From Euphorbia lathyris (Eukaryota; Streptophyta; Magnoliopsida; Malpighiales; Euphorbiaceae), in NCBI RefSeq assembly GCF_963576675.1, contig NC_088911.1:32572256-32636255 (forward strand): a DNA stretch of 64,000 bases, read 5' to 3'. Below, piece by piece: positions 23,462-34,245 of the stretch (the stretch's first letter is position 1; each line of letters starts with the position of its first letter). Below the pieces are notes generated by a model, which saw nothing but the letters and a program-made list of their open reading frames with translations, did no database searches and had not been told where the DNA came from. The position numbers were made by a program, and so were the translations under genes.

Positions 23462-24683
23462 TAGGTAACAGCATTTTTTTAAATTTCTCCACTCAAAACT
23501 ACGTAGTTTTGAGTGGTTCTCACCTAAGGTGAGTTCTCACCAAGGGGAGGGTTCTCACTTGATCCCTCCCCTGTATATATATATATATTTCAAGAGAAAG
23601 GGTTAGAAGTTACTCAACAGACTTATCCTGGTTCGGCCTCTCCGCCTACGTCCAGTCCCCGGAATCCCTCTGAGCTTTTTCAATCCTCTACTGAGCTCTT
23701 TAAAGGTAGAGCACAAACCTTTTACAATAGCAACTGAGTATGCAAGAGTATCGTCCTCTATTCGTATACTCAATCCTATCTACTACTGAATACTATAACC
23801 GAGTATTCAGCTTCTCTCTACCACTGAGTACTATAACCGAGTACTCAGCTTCACCTTTCTAACCTTTTACAAATGATAAGAGATTGTTCTTAATACAATA
23901 AAGAACACTTTAGATGACAGAATCAATCTAGACTTTTACACAATGATTGCAGTTTGGTGTAAGAGCTTGCTTTTTCTTTTCAGACAGCTTCTATTTTGGA
24001 TTTTCACTTCGTGAAGATTTTCTTTTTCTGTCTGTATGTTGTTGTATATGTATCTGATCCAAGTGAATACTATAGGTAACAGCATTTTTTTAAATTTCTC
24101 CACTCAAAACTACGTAGTTTTGAGTGGTTCTCACCTAAGGTGAGTTCTCACCAAGGGGAGGGTTCTCACTTGATCCCTCCCCTGTATATATATATATATT
24201 TCAAGAGAAAGGGTTAGAAGTTACTCAACAGACTTATCCTGGTTCGGCCTCTCCGCCTACGTCCAGTCCCCGGAATCCCTCTGAGCTTTTTCAATCCTCT
24301 ACTGAGCTCTTTAAAGGTAGAGCACAAACCTTTTACAATAGCAACTGAGTATGCAAGAGTATCGTCCTCTATTCGTATACTCAATCCTATCTACTACTGA
24401 ATACTATAACCGAGTATTCAGCTTCTCTCTACCACTGAGTACTATAACCGAGTACTCAGCTTCACCTTTCTAACCTTTTACAAATGATAAGAGATTGTTC
24501 TTAATACAATAAAGAACACTTTAGATGACAGAATCAATCTAGACTTTTACACAATGATTGCAGTTTGGTGTAAGAGCTTGCTTTTTCTTTTCAGACAGCT
24601 TCTATTTTGGATTTTCACTTCGTGAAGATTTTCTTTTTCTGTCTGTATGTTGTTGTATATGTATCTGATCCAAGTGATGATTT
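23462..24683. repeat. 611-bp tandem duplication (foldback end plus LTR)
   Basis: The segment 23462-24072 is repeated at 24073-24683, apparently without differences. It contains the right terminus of the foldback element and adjoining LTR sequence. The junction near 24065-24074 carries the short filler AATACTATA, also found inside the unit, suggesting template switching. Confidence 0.85.
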
Positions 24684-25183
24684 GGCCTATTTATAGCAAT
24701 CTTGTGGCTTCAATGATTTGAAATCCGACATAGCCGTTGTGGGGAAAACGGTAGAGCACAAACCTTTTACAATAGCAACTGAGTATGCAAGAGTATCGTC
24801 CTCTATTCGTATACTCAATCCTATCTACTACTGAATACTATAACCGAGTATTCAGCTTCTCTCTACCACTGAGTACTATAACCGAGTACTCAGCTTCACC
24901 TTTCTAACCTTTTACAAATGATAAGAGATTGTTCTTAATACAATAAAGAACACTTTAGATGACAGAATCAATCTAGACTTTTACACAATGATTGCAGTTT
25001 GGTGTAAGAGCTTGCTTTTTCTTTTCAGACAGCTTCTATTTTGGATTTTCACTTCGTGAAGATTTTCTTTTTCTGTCTGTATGTTGTTGTATATGTATCT
25101 GATCCAAGTGATGATTTGGCCTATTTATAGCAATCTTGTGGCTTCAATGATTTGAAATCCGACATAGCCGTTGTGGGGAAAAC
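24316..25183. repeat. 434-bp tandem duplication within the LTR
   Basis: The segment starting GGTAGAGCACAAACC at 24316 recurs at 24750. Both copies end with GGGGAAAACG (to 24749 and 25183). The core is therefore present three times in the LTR (from 23705, 24316 and 24750). The copies look identical. Confidence 0.85.
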
Positions 25184-25731
25184 GGTCTTCTTCGTCATCA
25201 CGTGGTCAACTTTCAGAACTGCAGGCCAATCCTGTCTTCTGTTTTTAGCAAGAGCCAGGTTTTCCAGATTCATCTTCTTGCACCAGGTTTGTCTTCTTGC
25301 GCCAGGTTTTTCTTCTTGCCAAAAGTCAGATGGTCCATGCGTCTCGAAAAGGTCATTGAGACGGATTTCCAAGACTTCTGATTTGTGTCAGACCTTGTCT
25401 GCCAAGTTGATGGATCATTGACGCTGACTTGATTATTACTCAGCTTGACTCAGCGGCTTCGCCTTCAAGCTTTTCTGAAGAAGACATTTCTTTCGCAAAG
25501 CTGAGTTGTATTCCACTCAGCTTCTGCTGTGTGACTTGCTTATGCTGACTTTGTTCTGTCTTTCTTTTATAGACTCTCAGTTCCTGTTCTCGTTAGTTAA
25601 CTTACTCAACATTGAACAAACACATTAGTACAATTAAATCAAAGCACTTAAATTTAATTGTTTAATCATGGGATTAACTTAAATAATTTTGTCAAATCAA
25701 AATTATGTGGAAAGGTGTTTCAACAGGATTG

Positions 25732-27512
25732 ACATAATACTGTAGAGAAAGTTAATATCGGTTCCTTGGAGAGTTTGTTCCAAAGCCATGAAAGATGGGG
25801 GGTTTGGGGTGAAAGACTTCAAGGTTTTCAATCAAGCTTTACTTGTAAGATGTGTTGGGAAATAATTCAAGGGAATAGCTTCATTATCAGCTTGTTGTGT
25901 GCAAGGTTTCTTTCTACTTCTGGTTTGATTAAAATTTGTATCCCCCCTCGTCAATTTGGTCTTTATGTTGTTTGTCCTACGGCCAGGTTAGATAGGTTTC
26001 TCACTGGTGGATTGGCACAACTTCTTCCTTAAATTTTTGGACGGATAATTGGATATAACACCAATGGTGGCGGACATCCTTAGTATTCCTCTATGAAACC
26101 AGCGCCACCTATTTCAATGTGTTGATGAGTTCTGGAATGGAGTTGAATGGAAAAATTTGGATATCTTGCCTTTGAATATTCAGAATAGAATTTTATCAGT
26201 AACTAGAGGGTTTGATATTGCCGATTTATGCTTTTGGAAAGCGAATTTGAAAGGAGAGTTCCCTGTTAAGACTTATTACTCTACGCTGATACCTGGAGCG
26301 GCAAGGGTCGACTAGCATGATTTTATATGGGGACAGCATACTCCGCCTTCAATATCAATGGTTATTTGGAGGGTGATTCATGAAAGAATTCCGACACAAT
26401 TGAATCTTCAACATCATGGCTTGCAAATGGCAAATCGATGTGTCCTTTGTTGTATTGATACCGAGAGTATTGACCATATATTTATTCACTGTAATTATGC
26501 AGGTTCACTTTGGCAGGAAATCAGGAGGATTTTCAACCGGGTAATTGTCGTTTCTAATACCTTCGCCTCCTTTTTTGTTTCTCTTTGTGGCTTCAAATTT
26601 GGCGCACAGGTCACTGTTTATTGGAAAGCAGCAGTTGTCTCTTAGTTTTGGCTAATTTGGCAGACTGGGAATGATGTCTTATTTAACTTTGTGGCTCCTT
26701 TAACTCGTGACGCTGTTAGAACTATCCAAATTTTAATTCGTGAAGTCCAGACTTGCATTGCGGGTTCTTGCTATTCTCGTAGTGATGTTCAGATTCTGGC
26801 CCGTCTACAAGTTTCAATTAGGCTGCCCCGAGCTCCGAACATTGTCGTTGTGAGATGGATTGCTCCACCCGCGAACTGGCTGAAGGTTAATGTTGATGGC
26901 TCGGCCCTTGGGTCCCCTGGCGCTGCTGGTGCTGGTGGAGTTTTCAGAACTTCTCAAGGTTTGTCCAAAGGGTGCTTTGCGTTTCCGATTCCCTCATCTT
27001 TTTCTTATATCGCTGAGTTTAAGGCGGTTATTTTTGCTATTGACTTAGCTTGGGAGAAAAATTGGCACAACTTATGGATTGAATCAGACTCTTTGCTTGT
27101 GGTTAATAAATTAAAGTCCAAATCAAGAGACGTCCCCTGGTCTATCCATCATGCTTGGATGAAATGTCTTCACCAATGCTCACTGACGAACATTGTGGTT
27201 TCTCATATTTTCAGAGAAGGGAATCGGATTGCAAATGTCTTGGTGCGTTTTGGTGTCTCTTCATCTGCCATTTCGTGATGGCATTCGGCTCCGACTTTTT
27301 GTCATCATTTGCTTTTTTATGACATTTGTAACGTTGATCATTTTAGATTTCGTTGAATTTTTTGCTACTTTTGTTCTTCTTCCCCTTTGTTTGAACGCTT
27401 TTCTATTTTTTTTTAATAATATCGGGTTTTCTATGTTTGGATTTGGGGTGCCAACCTAGTTGGGATTCCAGATTCTCTCATGCTTCGTCTCAACCTTATA
27501 CAAAAAAAAAAA
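25732..27512 (+). mobile_element. 3' part of an L1-type LINE
   Basis: Degenerate frames follow in the usual order. First is the end of reverse transcriptase (KDGGFGVKDFKVFNQAL-like, near 25790-25850). Next is the zinc-binding zf-RVT domain at 26358-26560 (CVLC...IDHIFIHC). Last is a plant RNase H domain at 26860-27275 (VNVDGSA, IESDSLLVV, HIFREGNRIAN). The element ends in an A-run at 27502-27512. Its 5' part was cut off where the SIRE-like element inserted. Confidence 0.85.
26691..27278 (+). pseudogene. LINE RNase H domain frame
   Basis: This 195-aa open frame carries the plant LINE RNase H fold. The first catalytic aspartate is in NVDGSA (near 26890), a glutamate in SYIAEFKAV, an aspartate in IESDS (near 27085) and the late REGNRIAN motif. 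It is in a different frame from the upstream zf-RVT frame (26358-26645), and a stop at 26643 separates them, so the ORF2 protein cannot be made. Confidence 0.8.
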
Positions 27513-28724
27513 CTCAATCTATTTATTCTAACATATTTAATATTTATTCCAGAAATACCCCTAAAACTGTAATAAAATCATACTCCACGCGGAGCGTCAC
27601 TTAAGTGACTCAGTGCGTGGGACTGTTTTTGGCCCCTTTACTCGTTTGATTGTCTGTGCTTGGTTCCTCCTCCGACTTCTCTTGCCCCGATTCAATCCTT
27701 AAAGGAGATGCTCCGCACAATATGTGCCCACGTAGTGTTCAAATGACTTTTTATGAAAACATATGTTACTCTTTTCCAATTTTAGATGCATGCTCCTAAT
27801 TACTAATGGACCAGTGTGAATCATTTAAACCTAGTGCATGTATACTGATTTTGGAGACGAAAATCCTATACTGAACTATTTTTGTCTCCTATAGTAATCT
27901 TTATAGGAGCTTGGAGTCTAGAGTGAAGAACCATTCATACGTTTCATTCAATATGCATTGTTAAAGTCTCCTCAAAATTGTTTCAACCTAATTATCCTAC
28001 ACCCAACAGTCTCTCCTTACATTAAACACCTATAACAAACTGATTTCATATATTAAATATTTTGAAATGTATTTTCAAAGTTGATACTTGACATTGGATT
28101 CTTAGTTTGAAAACTAATTAAAATCATGTAATATAATTGAAAAATACGAAGAATAGCAACTATATAATGTATAAAATATATATAATAATAATATGACAGC
28201 AGTTTAATTTGATAGCCATAGATACAAAAAAAAAAAGGATCATAATTGGGAACAATGGAAATGATTGATGATATAATATGGTCCATAGAATACAAATAAT
28301 ATAAGGTCCTGAAAGCATAAGTAGAAGACAAGAGCAATGTCCAAAGGGGAAGAGGGTGACCTGGACAGATGACATGGGTGATGAGGTGGCAAGAAGAGGA
28401 GGAATGGGGTGGGGCCATGGGAAAAGGAAGTTAGATGGAGGCTTTAAGACAAACCCAACTGGCTATTATCCATATTCATGTGCCCTTCATTAATCAATTA
28501 CTAAAAAGCTAACCCCAACTCAACTCTCCTAAAGGAAAAAGCATGATTCCTGTGCCTTACGATACAAGGGTCACTTTCTTCTCTTTCTTTTACTAATTCC
28601 TCCTCCCTCTTTTTCTTTTTTCCCCATTCTATCCCCATCTTGATTCTTTTTTTTTTCTCCTTTGTATAAATCTACTTATTCATCAGCCATGTGATCTGTT
28701 TACTCCTTTTCAAATTATACAACG
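27513..28724. other. Intergenic sequence
   Basis: No gene seen. The antisense frame at 28053-28418 is composition-driven and has no domain. A 36-nt imperfect palindrome with the perfect core GTCACTTAAGTGAC lies at 27585-27620. Confidence 0.6.
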
Positions 28725-29000
28725 TATCCGTGAGGATTCGAAATCTAGCGTAAATTAACTTTAATTATACGATCCCAATTAAAACTTGATGTATCCGTGA
28801 GGATTCGAAATCTAACTTTAATTATACAATTCCAATTAAATCTTGATGTATCCGTGAGGATTCGAAATCTAACTTTAATTATACAATCCCAATTAAAACT
28901 TGATATATCCGTGAGGATTCGAAATCTGCTTAAATTAACTTTACTTATACAACCCCTATTAAAAGTTGATGTATCCGTGAGGATTCGAAATCTACTTTAA
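28725..29000 (+). repeat. Minisatellite, five units of 57-67 bp
   Basis: TATCCGTGAGGATTCGAAAT recurs at 28725, 28792, 28849, 28906 and 28972. Spacers are built from ACTTTAATTATACAA and CCAATTAAAACTTGAT. Unit lengths are 67, 57, 57 and 66 bp, with a 10-bp extra GCGTAAATTA-type segment in the longer ones. The open frame over it is a by-product of the repeat. Confidence 0.9.
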
Positions 29001-29891
29001 ACGAGATTTGTTGCCATTAAATTAACTTTAATTAGTTTGAATTATCCCTTTTAAGTGAATTAGATATAACTGAAAATAAATCATCAATTTTCAACTGCTT
29101 TGAAATTTTAATGGAAAAATAGGGTTTTACTTATTATTATGAAATTTTAATGGAAGTTGGTGGGATATTTTCAGTTTTTCACAGAGTACAGTAATAAAAA
29201 CATAATGAGAACCAGAGAGAGCTTCAGAGTGATTAGTTGGGGTAAATTGATGAGAAAGTACGTAATGCCATCAATACAAGGGCAAATGAGTAAATGACCT
29301 ATAAATAACTGGAGAGATTTTCTATCTCTACTTACTTTTGTGGGCATTTTGCTGGCGCCTTATCTTTTCTCCGGTAGTTGAACCCGAGGACCCGTGACGG
29401 GTCACCGGGAATACCAAGTCATAATCATGACATCCACCGGCTATATCAGGTAAAAATAATTAGACCCCGTTCTATTATTTTTATTTTACATAGAGGTCCT
29501 AGTCTAGTGAAGAGAGAGAATCTAAGGGGATGGTGTTGTGCCAGCTATGAAGTTGAAGGATCAAAGCTTTCTCTGAGGTCAAAGCTGGCATTTTTTATTT
29601 TCTAATCCATTATTTATTTTCTTCTAATTTTTCGCAGTTTTTCTCTCTCCCAAACACTTCCCTATTTACACTCCAAATTCAGATTTTTTTTTTAAATCAA
29701 CATTCTCTCCTCTCTCTCTCTCTCTACTCGCTTTGATTATAGGAACGAAAAATGTATGTTGTTTTGAGATAAATATACAAAAGAGAGAGGAGAAAAAGGG
29801 AAAGTGAAGTGTTTATATAATCGATTCTTCTTCGACATCTTCATCTTCATCATCATCATCAAGAACAGATATAGAGATTGAGAGAGCAACC
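29001..29891 (+). promoter_or_regulatory. Upstream region and 5' UTR of the TPR gene
   Basis: No coding frame. TATA-like sequences are CCTATAAATAAC (near 29299) and TTTATATAAT (near 29812). A CT-rich tract lies at 29705-29727 and a TTC/ATC-rich stretch at 29825-29862, just before the ATG, typical of plant 5' UTRs. The start of transcription cannot be fixed from sequence. Confidence 0.4.
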
Positions 29892-32416
29892 ATGTCTACT
29901 TCTCCATGCATCAATGCACCTGAAAGGAAACACTGGTGGCTCACTAATCGGAAGGTATTTTGATTTTGATTTTGATGATTCAATCGGTTTTCCTGTTTTT
30001 GGCATTGATCTTCAATGTTTTGCTTCGATTAAATTTCTGATTGATATGGATTAATTTGTTTCTACTCTTTTCAGATTGTCGATAAGTATGTTAAAGATGC
30101 GAGAAATCTGATTGCGACTCAGGAACAGAGTGAAATTGCTTCTGCTTTGAGTCTTCTAGACGCGGCTCTAGCTCTGTCTCCTCGATTTGAAGTTGCGCTT
30201 GAATTGAAAGCGAGATCTTTGCTTTTCCTTAGGCGATTCAGAGATGTAGCAGATATGCTCCAGGATTACATTCCTAGCCTGAAAATGGGAAATGACGACT
30301 CAAGTTCTGTATCTTCTGATAACTCGTCGCAGCAGCTTGTGAGAGACCGAGTCAAACTTCTCCCTTCGAGTGACTCGTCCTCCGACTCAGCTGACAAGGA
30401 TCCGAGTTTCAAGTGTTTCTCTGTCTCCGACTTGAAAAAGAAAGTCATGGCTGGGCTTTGTAAAACTTGCGACAAAGAAGGGCAATGGAGGTAATTTTGT
30501 GACAACTTCTTTATGTATATGCATCTTTTGTTGCTGTGATTTTCGGTATATAATTAATGGCTTTATTTAATATGTATATCAGTAGAAATGTTTCTATTGG
30601 TTTGAGTAAATGTAGAGTATACAATCAGAGCCAGCTAGGCGGTTTTCCTATTTTTGGCCCTTCTGAAAATGGATTTGGGTCATAGAAATCGTAGTATTCA
30701 AGTTTCTACCTTTTTTAACCATAGCATAAAATTAGGAATTTCAGTATATCAAGCCTGTTTGTTTCTATTGCTTATCAATAGAAATTGAAATTAATCTCTG
30801 ATTTTGACATTTTCTTTTTTCTTTTTCTTGTTTCTAGTCAAATTCCATCATCTATGTTTATTTCTAATATTGAATTTTATTTTTTCAACTTATTGACTAT
30901 CCAAATTAAAATTTGGTTGGTGTTATGTTATTCTCATGCTCATGCCTTTGAATAATCATCAAATAAGATAAATGTATCTCACTATATTTTAATTTAATAA
31001 AAGTCAGATCTTGGATTGAGAAACGAAATTCCTTGAAAAAAATTACTGTTATATAGAACTTCCAATTTAACCCACTGAGTTTAATTACTGTTTCATTATG
31101 ATTACAGATACTCAATTTTAGGCCAAGCTTGTTGCCATCTCGGTCTTATGGAGGACGCAATGGTCCTACTCCAAACCGGTAAACGCCTATCAACCGCCGC
31201 ATTCCGCCGTCAGAGCATTTCCTGGTCCGATGATAGCTTTTCAGTCTCCAACTTCCCAATATCCGGCGAAATCAGCAGCTCATCAGCTCCATCATCCCCA
31301 CCTCGAACTATGACTGAATCAGAGAGCATTTCTCAAATGTTATCCCACATTAAACTTCTCCTCCGCCGTCGTGCAGCAGCCATTGCTGCCCTAGACGCCG
31401 GCCTTTACTCAGAGGCCATCCGTCACTTCAGCAAAATTCTAGAAGGTCGCCGTGGGGCTCCTCAGGGATTCCTATCGGAATGTTACATGTACAGAGCTTA
31501 TGCTTATAAATCATCAGGAAGAATCGCAGAATCCATAGCTGATTGCAATAAAACCCTAGCTCTTGATCCGACTTGCATTCAAGCTCTTGAAACTCGAGCA
31601 TCCCTTTTAGAAACAATTCGCTGTTTGCCTGATTGTTTACATGACCTTGAACACATAAAACTCCTCTACAATTCAATCCTGAGAGACAGAAAACTCCCTG
31701 GCCCTGCTTGGAAGAGGCACAATGTTAGATACAGGGAAATCCCAGGAAAACTCTGTGCATTAACAGCTAAAACTCAGGCATTGAAGCAGAGGGTTGCTTC
31801 AGGGGAGACTGGAAACGTAGACTACTATGCTTTAATCGGGCTGAGGCGAGGGTGTTCGCGATCCGAGTTGGAAAGAGCTCATTTGTTGCTGTGTATAAGA
31901 CATAAACCAGATAAATCCATAAACTTTGTTGAAAGGTGCGAGTTTGCTGATGACAGAGATCTTGATTCAGTTAAAGATAGAGCTAGAATGTCTGCTTTGT
32001 TACTCTACAGATTGCTCCAAAAGGGATACACAAATGTGATGAACACAATCATGGATGAAGAAGCTGCAGAAAAACAGAGAAAGAAAGCTGCAGTTGCTTT
32101 ACAAGCCGCACAAGCTGCTATTCAAATCCAGCAAACAACAACCCAGAATCATAACAATAATCCTAAACATGAAATTAAGCATTCTTCAATGGAGATATCA
32201 GGTCCTAAACATGAAATTAAGCATTCTTCAATGGAGATATCAGGTTCTAATCGTATCAATTCCGAAAACATAGCTGCTGCTGCTGCTACAGCTTCAGGGG
32301 GGTCTAATCCATTTCAAGGAGTATTTTGCCGTGATCTTGCTGTAGTTGGGAATTTACTTTCTCAAGTTGGATTCAATCGTCCAATTACAGTGAAATATGA
32401 AGCATTGAGCTGCTAA
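29892..32416 (+). CDS. TPR protein with degenerate J-like domain (plant 'DnaJ with tetratricopeptide repeat' family)
   Basis: There are three exons: 29892-29954, 30075-30490 and 31108-32416, all with GT...AG introns (120 and 617 bp). They give 595 aa. Exon 1 encodes the family's N-terminus (KHWWLTNRK). Tetratricopeptide helices are visible at about residues 40-85 (LDAALALSPRFEVALELKAR) and 250-320 (AYAYKSSGRIAES..NKTLALDP). A serine-rich stretch lies between them. A J-like segment at about 386-420 (YYALIGLRRGCSRSE) has HKPD in place of the HPD that activates Hsp70, so co-chaperone activity is doubtful. A 14-residue unit is duplicated near residues 512-539. The family probably binds chaperones through its TPRs, but this is inference. 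From memory it resembles Arabidopsis At4g02100/At5g10090. Confidence 0.93.
32162..32245 (+). repeat. 42-bp exact tandem duplication in the TPR gene
   Basis: Two adjacent identical 42-bp units add 14 residues (PKHEIKHSSMEISG) in frame, in the low-complexity linker before the conserved C-terminus. Confidence 0.95.
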
Positions 32417-34245
32417 AGTAAGTGGAAAAAACATATGATGATATCAGAAAAAATCGTATCAACGGCGGTAGAATAGAATCTCTGGTTCATTTTGTACAAA
32501 CATATATATAACATTTTGTATCGCCGGGAAATTTTGTCACTGTTCTTTTGGTTCGTTCATCAGATTCTGCTCTATCTATATGTACAGAATTTTCAAATTT
32601 TCATTATCCAGAGACCCAATTTCTTCTTTTTTACTTGTGTTGTATACATTTAATATTTGGTGACCTTCCCCTTTGAGTTCACATAAATGCAATATGAGTA
32701 GTAGTACTTTGGGTGCTCTGTTGCAGCAGAGGCTATGGTCAGGGGGAGAAGGTGTGTGATGAAAGAAGCTGGTTTTGTCTTCTCTCTTATGGTCTTATCC
32801 ACAAATCTGACATTCCACTAGATTTCATTTTCTTTGTTAATGCCAGCTAAGTTATTTCATTATCCACATCAAGGTACATGGAAATCCAATTGGGGTTAAG
32901 CTAAGGGCACTCTTACTCCTAGCTCATCTCTGGATATTATGGGTTTGAGTGTCATGAAGACGTAGTCCATGGAAGGAAAAGGGGTTGTCAGGTTTTGAAT
33001 AGTTTAGTTTTGTTTTGTATATAATTTAAATGCAACAAAAGAAGTGGTCTAATCGAGCACTCAATACAAGAAAACAAAGTGAGTTAGAAAGGAGGTGTCA
33101 ACTCAACTCAAGGGGGTATAGTATAGTAGTAGTATAGTATAGTACACTTTTTTTTACCATCATTGCTGGTTTTTGGGCATTCGGGTACATTATTATTTTT
33201 ACTGTTGTAAACAGTGGTTGAAATATGACAATGCAGTAGAAAATAAATAATTACCATGGGGTGAAGAGAGAGCAATAATGGTGGATTTGTTTGTTGGAGT
33301 TAAATTAAAAAGAGGGGTTGGGTTGGGTTGGGTTGGTTGGGTGATGTTTGTAAAAGGGTTAAAACCTAATTATGTATGTTCGTGTTAAGTCCATAAAAGC
33401 ATGTGGTTTATGCTCCTTGAAAAGGTGGCATCCATCATCTTTGTAAGGGGTCATAATTAATGCCTACATTTCCTCTCTAATTTCTCTCCTCCTACCTTGA
33501 CCTTCATTGCTAAAATCCAAATTAATTTTGTTTTGCCTTTCTCTAAATTTAATTATTGCTCACCCAATTATGTGTGGCTCATGACAATTTGACAAATTTC
33601 ATTATATGTTTGATCTTATGTCTTTTTTAATCAATAATTTTATTTTAGATACCAATTAAGGTTCAGTTGAGTTGTTAAGGGTTCTTAAATTGTTTAAGTT
33701 AGATCTCGAGTTTTAATCCTAACGTATTCAGAACTCTTTAATGGAGACCATAGAGGTTTTAAGGGTCTCGAGTTACTTAAGTTAGATTCGAGTCCTAATG
33801 TACTCAGAAGTCTTTAATTGAGACCATAGAGGTTTGAATCGAGAATTTTTCAATTTTTTAAATAGTTTGTCACATTTCTCGGGTTGTGGCTTGTTAGACA
33901 CCATTTCTTTATATAATTTATTTGATTTTTCGGTTCGAAACTCGTGGGATACCTTTTAAGTGAATAAAATTTGAATCACTTTAGAGGGTTTAACTAGTCA
34001 AACCTCTAATAGTGGTAATAATGAAGAGATGTTTGAAAGAGTTTATTGGGTCTAAAAATCTAATTTTGAAAAAAAAAGATGGTTTTATGAGCTTTTTCAA
34101 TTAGCTTATTGCTCTATCTTTTTTTTTTATGACATTTTTACCTCTATTACTATCTTTTAACCTCAAATAAAAGTTTTATCATGTCTTTAGTTATTAATTT
34201 TATGCAAACGACTATTAACAATCAGTTAAATTTTACACGATTAGC
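32417..34245. other. 3' UTR of the TPR gene and intergenic DNA
   Basis: No gene seen. Simple repeats occur at 33118-33145 (TAGTA-rich) and 33316-33342 (GGTTG)n. A diverged 81-bp tandem pair lies at 33699-33840. A segment at 33968-34042 recurs at 36328-36402. Confidence 0.6.
33699..33840 (+). repeat. Diverged tandem pair of about 81 bp
   Basis: GTTAGATCTCGAG...CAGAACTCTTTAATGGAGAC is followed by GTTAGATTCGAG...CAGAAGTCTTTAATTGAGAC. Both units end GACCATAGAGGTTT. They are probably remains of a transposon end. Confidence 0.6.

Larger units (their letters stand above)
20791..23573. mobile_element. 2.8-kb foldback DNA element with tRNA-like subterminal sequences
   Basis: The outer ends are inverted copies (GGAGGG...GTGAGAACCC on the left, reverse complement on the right). 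Inside these are repeated GTGAGAACC motifs and an ACTACGTAGT palindrome on each side. Just inside both ends lie inverted tRNA-like segments with A and B boxes. The interior is AT-rich and built of inverted copies of a module (TTAATAAGTGCATG...CAGCGCGGCACA) plus many GAACAT-containing units, with no protein frame. TA repeats flank both ends. Insertion into TA repeats recalls Micron-like or Mutator-like elements, but I cannot assign a superfamily. Confidence 0.75.
8190..25731 (-). mobile_element. Minus-strand Ty1/copia element (SIRE-like gag), truncated and split by nested insertions
   Basis: Reading on the minus strand: LTR (25731 to 20571), primer site for initiator tRNA-Met (20568-20557), gag N-terminus (20508-20128), an 11-kb insertion, gag C-terminus with zinc knuckle (9088-8451), then a short acidic stretch that ends at about 8200 against the plus-strand copia element. 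Pol and the 3' LTR are gone. The LTR start at 25731 (CAACA in plus reading) abuts LINE sequence, so this element entered an L1-type LINE. A following GGATT at 25732 may be half of the TSD, but its partner is lost. Confidence 0.8.
20571..25731 (-). repeat. 5' LTR of the SIRE-like element, enlarged by a foldback insertion and tandem duplications
   Basis: The ends in plus reading are TGTTGGTCCC and GTTTCAACA. The right end could instead be the CAACA at 25607, but LINE sequence starts only after 25731. Inserts inside it are the foldback element (20791-23573) and duplications of 611 bp and 434 bp. It contains many CTGAGT/ACTCAG motifs. Without inserts it would be roughly 1.3-1.5 kb. Confidence 0.7.

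Noticed and set aside
25607..25611. Alternative right end of the SIRE-like LTR at the CAACA near 25607
   Set aside because: The sequence to 25731 is not LINE-like and ends in another CAACA directly at the LINE, so 25731 is the better boundary. Not fully settled.
28053..28418. 121-aa minus-strand frame as a gene
   Set aside because: Composition-driven, overlaps another frame on the same strand, no homology recognised.
28725..29000. CRISPR-like array (repeats with spacers)
   Set aside because: The spacers are themselves similar and unit length varies. In a plant genome this is a minisatellite.
28797..29000. Coding frame MRIRNLTLIIQFQ...
   Set aside because: It is translation of the minisatellite. 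Unit lengths of 57 and 66 are multiples of three, which keeps the frame open by chance.
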